From the NCBI GenBank assembly GCA_937863205.1, contig CALMGA010000381.1:1-12316 (forward strand): 12,316 nucleotides of DNA, read 5' to 3'. The translations under genes were made by a program, and so were the position numbers. Positions 6,062 to 12,316 of the stretch are shown here, in pieces; the first letter of the stretch is position 1; each line of letters opens with the position of its first letter. Origin of the DNA: an uncultured Beijerinckiaceae bacterium. GTDB taxonomy: Bacteria > Pseudomonadota > Alphaproteobacteria > Rhizobiales > Beijerinckiaceae. Below the pieces are notes generated by a model. The model did not search any database, had not been told where the DNA came from, and worked only from the letters and a program-made list of their open reading frames with translations.

Positions 6062-7524
6062 GCGCCGGCCACGCCGTGGCCGACCATGCCCTTGGGGTCC
6101 ATGACCTTGTCGTAGGTCGCCTCGTCGACGTCGCCCGACGCCAAAGCGGCCGCCTTGAGCGTGCTGTCGTCTCGCATCGCCTTCTGCGCGATGTGGGCCG
6201 ACTTCTCGTAGCCGATCACCGGGCTGAGCGCGGTGACGAGCATCACCGACTCCGCGACGTACTGGCCGATGCGCTTCTCGTTGAGCTTCGTGCCCTCGAC
6301 GGAGAAGGTGCGGAACTTCTCGCAGCCGTCGCCGAGGATGCGCGCCGAGTGCAGGACGTTGTTGATGATGATCGGGCGCATCGCGTTCAGCTCGAAGTTG
6401 CCCTGGCTGCCGGCAAAGGCGACGGTGGTGTCCTCGCCGATCACCTGGATCGCGATCATCACCATCGCCTCGCACTGCGTCGGGTTCACTTTCCCCGGCA
6501 TGATGGACGAGCCCGGCTCGTTCTCCGGCAGCAGCAGTTCGCCCAGGCCGCAGCGCGGGCCCGACGCCAGCCAGCGCATGTCGTTGGCGACCTTCATCAG
6601 CGTCACCGCGAGGCCGCGCAACGCGGCGCTGGCGCGAACCATCGCGTCGAGCGAGCCCTGCGCCATGAACTTGTTGGGCGCGGTGACGAACGGCTTGCCC
6701 GTCAGCTCGGCGATCTTGGCCGCGACCTTGGCGCTGAAGCCCTTCGGCGCGTTGAGCCCGGTGCCCACCGCCGTGCCGCCGACGGCGAGTTCGAGCAGCC
6801 CGGCGCGGCTGTGCTCGATGGCGGCGATGCAGGCCCGGATCTGCGCGGCGTAGCCCGACCACTCCTGGCCGACCGTGAGGGGGACCGCGTCCTCGAGGTG
6901 GGTGCGGCCGATCTTGACGACGTCGGACCATTGCGCCGCCTTGTCCTCGATCGCCTTGGCCAAGGCCTCGACCTGCGGCAGGAGCTTGGCGTCGATCTCG
7001 TCGATTGCGGCGACGTGCATCGCGGTCGGGAACGTGTCGTTGCTGCTCTGCCCCATGTTGACGTCGTCGTTGGGCGCCACCGGCTTCTGGCTGCCGAGCG
7101 TGCCGCCGAGCAGCTGGATGGCGCGGTTGGAGATCACCTCGTTGACGTTCATGTTGGATTGGGTGCCCGACCCCGTCTGCCAGACGTACAGCGGGTAATG
7201 GTCGTCGAGGTGGCCGGCGATGGTCTCGTCGGCGGCGCGTACGATCGCGTCGGCCTTCCACTTCGGGAGCCGGCCCTCGGCCGCGTTGACCAGCGCGCAG
7301 GCCTTCTTGACGAAGCCGTAGGCGTGGTAGACCTCCTTCGGCATCTTGTCGTTGCCGATCGAGAAGTGGATCAGGCTGCGCTGCGTCTGCGCACCCCAGT
7401 AGCGGTCCGCCGGCACGTCGACCTTGCCCATGCTGTCGAACTCGTGGCGCTGGCCCTCGGCCGCGATGCCGACCGGCAGGTCACGAAGCGAGGGATGATC
7501 CTTCGATCCCAAACCGAACATCAT
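6058..7524 (-). CDS. fumC: Fumarate hydratase, class II
   Basis: 488 residues, about 20 longer than E. coli FumC because of an N-terminal extension (GLGSKDHPSLRDLPVGIAAE). It catalyses reversible hydration of fumarate to L-malate; class II enzymes are iron-free cytoplasmic homotetramers. Motifs seen are WGAQTQRSL, QTGSGTQSNMNVNEV (about 116-130), NDDVNMGQSSND, KIGRTHLED with His209, NKFMAQG, and the superfamily signature GSSIMPGKVNP at 338-348 holding the catalytic Ser loop. The C-terminal part ends with MDPKGMVGHGVAGA. The start is one of two adjacent ATGs; GGGAG lies 4 nt before the first and 7 nt before the second (7521), so the second may be used. It overlaps the stop of a 25-codon ORF upstream. 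In this cluster it would supply malate to the malic enzyme or return malate to fumarate. Confidence 0.96.
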   Translation of the reverse strand: MMFGLGSKDHPSLRDLPVGIAAEGQRHEFDSMGKVDVPADRYWGAQTQRSLIHFSIGNDKMPKEVYHAYGFVKKACALVNAAEGRLPKWKADAIVRAADETIAGHLDDHYPLYVWQTGSGTQSNMNVNEVISNRAIQLLGGTLGSQKPVAPNDDVNMGQSSNDTFPTAMHVAAIDEIDAKLLPQVEALAKAIEDKAAQWSDVVKIGRTHLEDAVPLTVGQEWSGYAAQIRACIAAIEHSRAGLLELAVGGTAVGTGLNAPKGFSAKVAAKIAELTGKPFVTAPNKFMAQGSLDAMVRASAALRGLAVTLMKVANDMRWLASGPRCGLGELLLPENEPGSSIMPGKVNPTQCEAMVMIAIQVIGEDTTVAFAGSQGNFELNAMRPIIINNVLHSARILGDGCEKFRTFSVEGTKLNEKRIGQYVAESVMLVTALSPVIGYEKSAHIAQKAMRDDSTLKAAALASGDVDEATYDKVMDPKGMVGHGVAGA

Positions 7525-7598
7525 GAAACTCCCATCGATCGTCGCGGCAGGTCATGCAGCGCGGCTGGCCTCTTATCGTTCGCTTGATCGTTCGCCAT
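7521..7598 (-). CDS. 25-codon ORF coupled to fumC
   Basis: MANDQANDKRPAALHDLPRRS then MGVS, hydrophilic, with no known domain. It has AAGGAG (7605-7610) just 6 nt before its ATG, and its TGA overlaps the fumC ATG as ATGA. It begins 44 nt after the transporter gene. This combination of a strong ribosome binding site, a tiny ORF and a stop overlapping the next start is what a translational-coupling leader looks like. It is the best supported of the three tiny ORFs in this operon. Confidence 0.45.
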   Translation of the reverse strand: MANDQANDKRPAALHDLPRRSMGVS

Positions 7599-7604
7599 GG
7601 CTGG

Positions 7605-7610
7605 CTCCTT
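7605..7610 (-). promoter_or_regulatory. Shine-Dalgarno of the 25-codon ORF upstream of fumC
   Basis: AAGGAG on the minus strand, 6 nt before the ATG at 7598. It matches the 16S rRNA anti-Shine-Dalgarno well and is the main reason to treat the short ORF as translated. Confidence 0.55.
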
Positions 7611-7642
7611 GATGGTGTGATCGGGCAAAGGCGGACGGACCG

Positions 7643-8593
7643 TCACAGCGCGGCCTTCGCGATGGCGATGCCGGCGGCGATGCTGATGATCGAGAACAGG
7701 GTGCTCGCCATCGCGGAGAGCGATGACCCGCCCTCGTACGTCCCGTTGTTGTGGGCGAGGGCGGGCACCAGCGTCGCCGCGGGGAGGACGCCGATCAGGA
7801 ACACTTCCTGCGCCAGCGCGCCGCGCAGCCCGAAGGCGAGCGCCGCGCCGAGCAACAGGGCCGGTTGGAGGATGTTCTTGACGGCGACGTTCATCAGCAC
7901 TTCGCGATCGACCTTGAACGTGAGGCCCGCCAGCATGAGGCCGAGCGTGAACAGCGCGACGCCGCCGGCCGCCGAGCCGACCTCGTTGGTCATGCTGAAC
8001 AGGATCGCCGGCAGCGGCACGTGCAGGAGCGCGCAAACCGCGCCGAGGACGGGCAGCCACACCAGCGGCTGCTGCACGGCGCCGAGCAGGCTGGTGCCAA
8101 TGACCTTCGCCCTGCCGGGCCTCGGGCCGGACCCGCCCGCACCATCGTCGTGCAGCAGGACGAGGGCGACCGGCATCATGACCAGCGAGGTGACGAGGTT
8201 GCCGATCAGGACCGCGAGGATTCCGGTCGGCCCGACCACCGCGTTGAGGACCGGCGGCCCGCAATAGGCCATGCTGGGGAAGCCGCACACCAGCCCTTGG
8301 ATCGTCGAGGCGCGAAGATCGTGCCGGAACACGAATCGTCCGAGCATGGTGCCGAGGACGAAGGTGGCCATGAAGCCGACGACGAAGGCGAGCACGTAGG
8401 AGGTGTTCGACAGGTCCGACGGCTTCGCCTTCGCTGCGGCGAGGAACAACGAGAGCGGCAGCGCGAGCTTGACGACGAAGGCCGCGAAGTTGCCCGCCGC
8501 GCTGCCGGGTATGATGTCCAGGCGCGCCGCCAAGTAACCCAGGCCCACGACGAACAGGATCGGCAGCAGGGCGCTCGCGATGACGTCGATCAT
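7643..8593 (-). CDS. AEC-family transporter (auxin efflux carrier superfamily), putative organic-acid permease
   Basis: 316 residues, normal size for the bacterial AEC family. Multiple hydrophobic segments fit two five-helix halves separated by a polar loop (HDDGAGGSGPRPGRAK, about residues 149-164). Helices are visible at about 5-22, 36-53, 66-88, 112-147, 176-196, 208-232 and 244-315 (the last two spans hold several). The conserved GFPSMAYCGPPVL and a C-terminal half with GLMLAGLTFK are family features. Bacterial relatives include MdcF (malonate) and malate permeases of the MleP type. Its place directly after a malic-enzyme gene and before fumC suggests malate or a related organic acid as substrate, but substrate cannot be read from sequence. 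The start at 8593 begins MIDVIASALLPILFVVGLGY, with AAGG about 8 nt upstream. It lies 64 nt after the malic-enzyme stop. Confidence 0.88.
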   Translation of the reverse strand: MIDVIASALLPILFVVGLGYLAARLDIIPGSAAGNFAAFVVKLALPLSLFLAAAKAKPSDLSNTSYVLAFVVGFMATFVLGTMLGRFVFRHDLRASTIQGLVCGFPSMAYCGPPVLNAVVGPTGILAVLIGNLVTSLVMMPVALVLLHDDGAGGSGPRPGRAKVIGTSLLGAVQQPLVWLPVLGAVCALLHVPLPAILFSMTNEVGSAAGGVALFTLGLMLAGLTFKVDREVLMNVAVKNILQPALLLGAALAFGLRGALAQEVFLIGVLPAATLVPALAHNNGTYEGGSSLSAMASTLFSIISIAAGIAIAKAAL

Positions 8594-8657
8594 CGAGCCC
8601 TTGCCTTCGCCGCGGGCGAGTGGTGAGGGCGGGGACCGACCCGCGCCTTCGCCGTCC

Positions 8658-10301
8658 TCAGCCTCGGTACTCCGGCTTGTAGGTCAGGCCTTTGATCCAG
8701 GCGCGGATGTCCACGGGGCGCGCCACGGTGGCGAGGCCCTCCTCGAAGATGTGCTCGGCCACCCGCGTCGCGGTGGTGATCTCCACCTCCAGGATGTGCG
8801 CCTGCTTGGGAAACAGCATGCCCTTGTCGCGGTCGTCGGAGCTGACCTGGTCGGCGGAGGCCTTGGCGGCGGCGATGAACATCCTATCGGTGATGCGCTT
8901 GGGCTTCGTGGCGTAGACGGCGAGGCCGATCGCCGGGAAGATGTAGAAGTTGTTGGCTTGACCGGGATGGAAGGTCTTGCCGTTGACGGTGACGTCCGGG
9001 AACTGGACGCCGCAGGCGACGAGCGCCTTGCCGCTCGTCCAGGTGTAGGCCTGCTCGGGCGTGCATTCGGCCTTGTCGGTCGGGTTCGACAGCGGGAAGA
9101 TGATCGGCCGGTCGACGTGCTTGGCCATCGCCTTCACCACCCCTTCGGTGAAGGCGCCCTGCGTGGTGCTCACCCCGATCAGCACCGTCGGCTTGAACGC
9201 GTCGACCGCGCTTGCCAGGTCCTTGGTCGGCTTGGCGCCCTCGTGGGCGTAGACCTTCTGCGAGGGCGAGAGGTCGTGGCGCGAGGGCTCGACCAGCCCG
9301 TCGACGTCGAACAGCGACACCCGCTTCACCGCGTCGGCGCGGTCGAGGCCCTCGTCGACCATCGCCTCGACGATCATGTTGCCGATGCCGATGCCGGCCG
9401 ATCCCGCGCCAAGGAAGAACACGCGCTGGTCCTTGAGGCTCGCACCGATGATCTGCAGGGCGGTGGTCAGACCGGCGATGGTGACGGATGCCGTGCCCTG
9501 GATATCGTCGTTGTAGACGAGGTGCTTGTCAGTGTAGCGCGCCAGCAGGCGGATGGCGTCGGTGCCCTTCCAGTCCTCGAAGTGCACGCAGACGCCGGGG
9601 AACACCTCGTTGGCGGCGGCGACGAACTCGTCGGCGAGCGCATCTACCTCGGCGTCCGACGCGGGCGGTTCTTCGCGCAGGCCGAGGTAGAGCGGGTCGG
9701 CGCGAAGAGCCGCGTTGGTGGTGCCGATGTCGAACAGCACGGGCAGGCAGCAGTCCGGCGGCACGGCGGCGCAGGCGGTGTAGAGTTCGAGCTTGCCGAT
9801 CGGGATGCCCATGCCGTTGGCGCCGATGTCGCCGAGCCCGAGGATGCGGCCGCCGGTCGACACGCAGATGAAGCGGATGTCCTTGACCGGCCAGTTGCGC
9901 AGCACGGCGGCCATCCGGCCCTTCATGTGGCGGGTCAGGTACATGCCCCGCGCGCGGCGGTAGATGTGGCCGAAGGTCAGGCAAGCGTCGGCGATGGTCG
10001 GGTCGTAGACGATCGGCACGAAGCGCGCCGGATCGGACATCAGGGTCTTGTAGAACAGCGTCTCGTTGCGGTCGCTCAAGCCCACGAGGTAGATGTAGCG
10101 CTCCAGGTCGCTTGCCTTGGCATCGAGGTGGCCCATGACGCGTTCAAGCTGACGGTCCAAGCTCTCGACGGTGGGCGGCAACAGACCCTCCATGCCGTGG
10201 TCGCGCCGCTCCGCCTCGGAAAAGGCCGTGCCCTTGTTGAGGACGGGATCGTCCAGCCGCTCCAAGCCGCGATGGGCAGGGGCAACGTCTGTTCGGGTCA
10301 T
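8658..10301 (-). CDS. maeA: NAD-dependent malic enzyme (malate to pyruvate)
   Basis: 547 residues, the long single-domain form like E. coli SfcA/MaeA (about 565). It oxidatively decarboxylates L-malate to pyruvate and CO2 with reduction of NAD. Motifs in order are YIYLVGLSDRNETLFYK, the Tyr motif VPIVYDPT (99-102; many relatives have YTPT), FGHIYRRARGMYL, VSTGGRILGLGDIGANGMG with the presumed catalytic Lys170, FEDW at 241-244 and NDDIQGTA from 264 for the divalent metal, and the dinucleotide fold GAGSAG at 298-303. The start at 10301 has GGAG 9 nt upstream; longer in-frame readings to 10508 run through the regulatory region and lack protein-like character. It is the first gene of the operon. 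NAD rather than NADP preference is inferred from the family, not demonstrated. Confidence 0.94.
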   Translation of the reverse strand: MTRTDVAPAHRGLERLDDPVLNKGTAFSEAERRDHGMEGLLPPTVESLDRQLERVMGHLDAKASDLERYIYLVGLSDRNETLFYKTLMSDPARFVPIVYDPTIADACLTFGHIYRRARGMYLTRHMKGRMAAVLRNWPVKDIRFICVSTGGRILGLGDIGANGMGIPIGKLELYTACAAVPPDCCLPVLFDIGTTNAALRADPLYLGLREEPPASDAEVDALADEFVAAANEVFPGVCVHFEDWKGTDAIRLLARYTDKHLVYNDDIQGTASVTIAGLTTALQIIGASLKDQRVFFLGAGSAGIGIGNMIVEAMVDEGLDRADAVKRVSLFDVDGLVEPSRHDLSPSQKVYAHEGAKPTKDLASAVDAFKPTVLIGVSTTQGAFTEGVVKAMAKHVDRPIIFPLSNPTDKAECTPEQAYTWTSGKALVACGVQFPDVTVNGKTFHPGQANNFYIFPAIGLAVYATKPKRITDRMFIAAAKASADQVSSDDRDKGMLFPKQAHILEVEITTATRVAEHIFEEGLATVARPVDIRAWIKGLTYKPEYRG

Positions 10302-10465
10302 GCAGCTCTTCTCCATAAGATCGCGGCCATGTGCGGTGACAACAGCATCGTGCCCGATCGGACACTCTGCGCGCCAAGAGCCCGGACAACCGCGATATTC
10401 GCCGTCAACGATAAGCGAGTTGAGAAGCCGATCATTGCCCGCCTGACACGAAGGCGAGATCAAGA

Positions 10466-10497
10466 AGGCTGCGATCGAGCGGGTTGGACCGCAGCCT
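10466..10497. promoter_or_regulatory. 8-bp perfect inverted repeat upstream of maeA
   Basis: AGGCTGCG (10466-10473) and CGCAGCCT (10490-10497) are perfect inverted copies separated by 16 nt. It lies 165 bp before the maeA start. It could be an operator or a hairpin in the operon's leader RNA. The spacing is longer than the usual LysR T-N11-A box, so the protein it serves is uncertain. Confidence 0.35.
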
Positions 10498-10575
10498 CGG
10501 TGCGTCACAAGCTGGAATACGGCTTGCCTTTGTTGGTTCCTTCTGAAAAGGCCGTCACGCTTGATCGCCTAATAT

Positions 10576-10589
10576 ATCGCTATGGCGAT
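10576..10589. promoter_or_regulatory. Palindrome ATCGC-TATG-GCGAT, candidate operator
   Basis: A 14-bp element with perfect 5-bp arms, 36 bp before the LysR-type gene's GTG. A further direct copy of ATCGC lies 12 bp upstream (10564-10568). It adjoins the candidate -10 TAATAT, a position suited to autoregulation. Confidence 0.4.
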
Positions 10590-10594
10590 TGCTG

Positions 10595-10609
10595 CGTTGC
10601 GTAACAACG
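10595..10609. promoter_or_regulatory. Inverted repeat CGTTG-N5-CAACG, candidate operator
   Basis: 15-bp element with 5-bp perfect arms, immediately upstream of the LysR-type gene's ribosome binding site. Its centre is about 19-20 bp (two helical turns) from that of the ATCGC/GCGAT palindrome, so both would face the same side of the DNA. Confidence 0.35.
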
Positions 10610-10624
10610 ATCAGCGGAGATATC

Positions 10625-11560
10625 GTGAAAAACTATAGGAAATCTGACTTTGATCTTGCCGAGATTGCAGCTTTTGTTAAAGTCGTAGAGACTGCGAGCT
10701 TCCGTAAGGCGGCGGTGGAGACCGGCACCTCGCAGTCCTCGATCAGTGAGCGGATCGGACGGCTCGAAATCAAATTGCGGCACTCGCTATTCGTGCGGAC
10801 TACACGTTCGATCGAACTCACGGAGGCCGGCCGTAGCCTCCTGGTTTATGCGACCGCCATGTTGGGGTTGGCGGATCAGGTCCGCCGCCACTTCGATCAG
10901 CCCCTTCGAGAGGGCGTCCTGAAGCTTGGCATCGTCGAGGATTATCTCGTCGGCGACCTGCCTCGCATCCTGACACTCTTCAAACGTCAGCATCCGCGCT
11001 TCGGCCTGTCGCTGCGCACCGGATTGAGCACGAGGCTCTTCGAACAACTGGAAGACGGAAAGCTCGATGTCGTCCTCGCCAAGCGACACCCTCAACGCAG
11101 CCGCGGACGTCGTCTCTTCACCGAACCTCTCGTTTGGGTGGGACGACCGGACGTTCTGGAAGCAGTCGAGGACGGCATCCCACTGGCGACTTATCCCGCT
11201 CCAAGCGAGACCCGCGACGCGATGCTTGACGCCCTGCGTCGTGAAGACCGCGTGTGGACGATCGCGGCCGAATGCGCGACTTTGTCGGGGCTGACAGCTA
11301 CGGTGGCCTCCGGCTTCGCGATCTCCGCCTTCAGTCGCCGCTTCGTGCCGCCATCCAGCCCGATGGTTCCGTCGGACGTCGGCCTGCCGCTTCTCGGTTC
11401 CCTCGATTACGTCATTGACCAGCGCATCGATCACCAGGACTCCGCTATCGATGCCTTCGTCGAGATCCTTTCGGCTACGGTTATGCCCGACCAGAGCGTC
11501 GATCAGAATCGCGAGCGAAATGTAAACGGGGCGAGTTTCGATCCTGGAGCAGACAGGTAG
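10625..11560 (+). CDS. LysR-type transcriptional regulator
   Basis: 311 residues from a GTG start. The N-terminus has the LysR winged helix-turn-helix: LAEIAAFVKVVETASFRKAA, then the recognition helix TSQSSISERIGRLE (HTH about 26-48), and RTTRSIELTEAG. The rest is a LysR substrate-binding domain beginning LKLGIVEDYLVGDLPRIL, with GKLDVVLAKR and the central strand LVWVGR. The GTG at 10625 has GGAG 5 nt upstream; an in-frame TTG at 10589 would add 12 residues but lies inside a palindrome. It is divergent from the malic-enzyme operon, the classic arrangement for a regulator of its neighbour. The effector is unknown; malate, fumarate, lactate or pyruvate are reasonable guesses. The gene's 5' part looks more AT-rich than the operon, hinting at a different history. 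Confidence 0.93.
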   Translation: MKNYRKSDFDLAEIAAFVKVVETASFRKAAVETGTSQSSISERIGRLEIKLRHSLFVRTTRSIELTEAGRSLLVYATAMLGLADQVRRHFDQPLREGVLKLGIVEDYLVGDLPRILTLFKRQHPRFGLSLRTGLSTRLFEQLEDGKLDVVLAKRHPQRSRGRRLFTEPLVWVGRPDVLEAVEDGIPLATYPAPSETRDAMLDALRREDRVWTIAAECATLSGLTATVASGFAISAFSRRFVPPSSPMVPSDVGLPLLGSLDYVIDQRIDHQDSAIDAFVEILSATVMPDQSVDQNRERNVNGASFDPGADR

Positions 11561-11568
11561 ATCTGTCT
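11551..11568 (+). terminator. Weak hairpin at the end of the LysR-type gene
   Basis: AGACAG (11551-11556), loop GTAGAT, CTGTCT (11563-11568), then TT. The 6-bp stem spans the stop codon and the T-tract is very short, so termination would be weak. No better terminator is visible nearby. The adjacent perfect palindrome TCGATCGATCGA (11578-11589) may also matter. Confidence 0.3.
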
Positions 11569-11771
11569 TTAAGAACCTCGATCGATCGAAGATGTATAGT
11601 TTTTATAGACGCAACAAATCGCCACTCTTATTATCGCCGGCTGCAACCATAGAGGTCTTTATCCGTGCTGCGTGCCCGTCACGTGCACTTCGCTAGACGT
11701 TTGGCTGTGCCGTCCGTCGCCGCGAGGCGACGCGATTCTCGACGCCCACCTTCCTGGTACTTGCCGCCGCC

Positions 11772-11930
11772 ATGGTCCTTACGGTCACGCCCCAGGCCGC
11801 CCAGGTCGACGCGCTCGCCGCCCTGCTTGATGGCTCGCGCAAGGTCACGCTGCTTCGCGGGCGCGGCTGCGCGGAGGCCCACGACGCGGTGATGGCGCTG
11901 GCGGAGGTCTGGAAGAGCCCGATCGTCCAA
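11772..11930 (+). pseudogene. Fragment of a second pyruvate-oxidase-like protein (central domain)
   Basis: Residues VDALAALLDGSRKVTLLRGR, then GCAEAHDAVMALAEVWKSPIV (codons 11805-11927), align with the start of the central domain of the window's own PoxB (LDALATLLDASGKTTLL...CGRGCFGAH...LKSPIV, about residues 193-233), 26 of 41 positions identical by my count. Nothing before about 11784 or after 11930 continues the homology in any frame I checked, so both ThDP domains are missing. It differs enough from the intact copy to be a diverged paralog rather than a recent duplication. It is on the plus strand, beyond the regulator. An ATG at 11772 opens the frame but is probably incidental. Confidence 0.65.
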
Positions 11931-12261
11931 GGTCCGCTCGCGTCGCGGGATCGAAGGCGGTCGTTTCACCCGGCGTGGTCATGGAGGCGGAGAAGAAATG
12001 CAGGATGGTCGTCGCGAACATGCGGCGATGTTCGAAGCACTGGCGCAGGAGCGACGGCGTTGCCCGATCCGATCATGACGCCGGGAGCCTGACGAGCGAC
12101 CTCGAGATCATCTGCCACAAGCGGAGGTGCAAACGCCGATGGGTTCTGCACGATCAGCCTCGCATGGCTTCGCCCAGCAAGCCGAAGCGCCAAGATGGAT
12201 TTATCATCTCGAAAATCACTTCGTAATTACCTGTCCGTTCGGCGTTTCGCTGCGGCACCAC
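11931..12261. other. Flanking region without a supportable gene
   Basis: No intact gene is seen. A minus-strand frame at 11966-12193 (MALRLAGRSHARLIVQNPS...) has a moderately protein-like composition but no recognised motif. A 26-codon plus-strand frame at 11998-12078 has GGAG 5 nt upstream but no identifiable product. Either could be a remnant. Sequence near 12190-12240 becomes AT-richer. Confidence 0.35.
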
Positions 12262-12316
12262 TGTCAAACAGCACTGGAACGGGATCCCAGATCGGCTTTG
12301 AATCGGGACCCCTTTG
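12262..12316 (+). mobile_element. Possible insertion-sequence terminus at the right edge
   Basis: From 12262 the sequence reads TGTCAAACAGCACTGGAACG and then shows two related blocks, GGGATCCC (12281-12288) and GGGACCCC (12305-12312), 24 bp apart, each followed by a C/T-rich or TTTG stretch. A TGT start followed by closely spaced repeats is the look of IS21-family ends, which carry multiple transposase sites. The element would continue past the window. No transposase is visible, so this is tentative. Confidence 0.35.

Larger units (their letters stand above)
10302..10624. promoter_or_regulatory. Divergent regulatory region between the operon and the LysR-type gene
   Basis: 323 bp separate the two divergent starts, and no gene is evident inside. 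It must hold the promoters for both directions. I see no clear -35/-10 pair that I would assert; TAATAT at 10570-10575 is a candidate -10 towards the LysR gene. Three inverted repeats (listed separately) cluster here, as expected when a LysR-type protein controls both itself and a divergent operon. Confidence 0.6.

Noticed and set aside
5728..7587. Plus-strand open frame of 619 codons opposite fumC
   Set aside because: Antisense shadow of fumC and the DUF336 gene; rich in Arg, Asp, His and Val with no recognisable domain.
8594..8657. GC-rich spacer with a repeated CGGCGAAGGC motif between maeA and the transporter gene, possible REP-like element
   Set aside because: The two copies are short and no convincing stem or second genomic copy is visible in the window; ordinary GC-rich spacer is enough to explain it.
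10302..10508. In-frame N-terminal extension of the malic enzyme to 10508
   Set aside because: The added residues are not family-like, and the ATG at 10301 has a suitable ribosome binding site and yields the normal length.
8580..10604. Plus-strand open frame of 674 codons opposite the malic enzyme
   Set aside because: Shadow of maeA running into the regulatory region; no plausible ribosome binding site or domain.
10589..10624. TTG at 10589 as the start of the LysR-type gene
   Set aside because: The GTG at 10625 has GGAG at good spacing and gives a normal LysR N-terminus; the extension would cover a palindrome and the ribosome binding site.
11998..12078. 26-codon plus-strand ORF with a ribosome-binding-like GGAG
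   Set aside because: No recognisable product and it lies in a rearranged flank; too short to support as a gene.
1..12316. CRISPR array, tRNA or rRNA genes, defence system or biosynthetic cluster
   Set aside because: I found no regularly spaced repeats beyond the two-unit block at 13-53, no tRNA-like cloverleaf or rRNA sequence that I recognise, and no defence or biosynthetic domains.

Overview
The window is high-GC DNA with codon use and protein sequences typical of an alphaproteobacterium (Hyphomicrobiales-like by general appearance; the genus cannot be read from the sequence). About three quarters of it is one minus-strand gene cluster of central carbon metabolism. A divergent LysR-type regulator precedes the cluster, and mobile-element remnants lie at both edges.

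Layout. Positions 1-500 hold a small hypothetical gene on the minus strand. Its 3' part appears to be replaced by tandem repeats resembling an insertion-sequence end. A short fragment like the C-terminus of an IS630-family transposase follows. Positions 10301 down to 830 carry, in transcription order, an NAD-type malic enzyme (maeA-like), an AEC-family transporter, class II fumarase (fumC), a GlcG/HbpS-like (DUF336) protein, quinone-dependent pyruvate dehydrogenase (poxB), and the lactate-oxidation genes lutA, lutB and lutC. All point the same way. Gaps are 44-103 nt or ATGA overlaps, which suggests a single operon of about 9.5 kb. Positions 10302-10624 are the divergent regulatory region, with several inverted repeats. 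The LysR-type gene runs at 10625-11560. From 11561 to the end there is no intact gene, only a broken piece of a second pyruvate-oxidase-like protein (about 11784-11930) and, at the right edge, another IS-end-like sequence.

How the genes may work together (inference). Fumarase and malic enzyme carry fumarate through malate to pyruvate. LutABC oxidises L-lactate to pyruvate. PoxB decarboxylates pyruvate to acetate and passes electrons straight to the quinone pool. The AEC protein could move malate or another organic acid. The cluster therefore reads as a pyruvate hub: C4-dicarboxylates and lactate enter, and acetate, CO2, NADH and quinol leave. The LysR-type protein is the obvious candidate regulator.

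Points that stand out are three tiny ORFs that link neighbouring genes by start/stop overlaps, a LutB whose second iron-sulfur motif lacks two of its four expected cysteines, the heme-binding-family protein inside the operon, the pyruvate-oxidase fragment on the far side of the regulator, and the IS-like edges, which suggest a mobile or rearranged segment.
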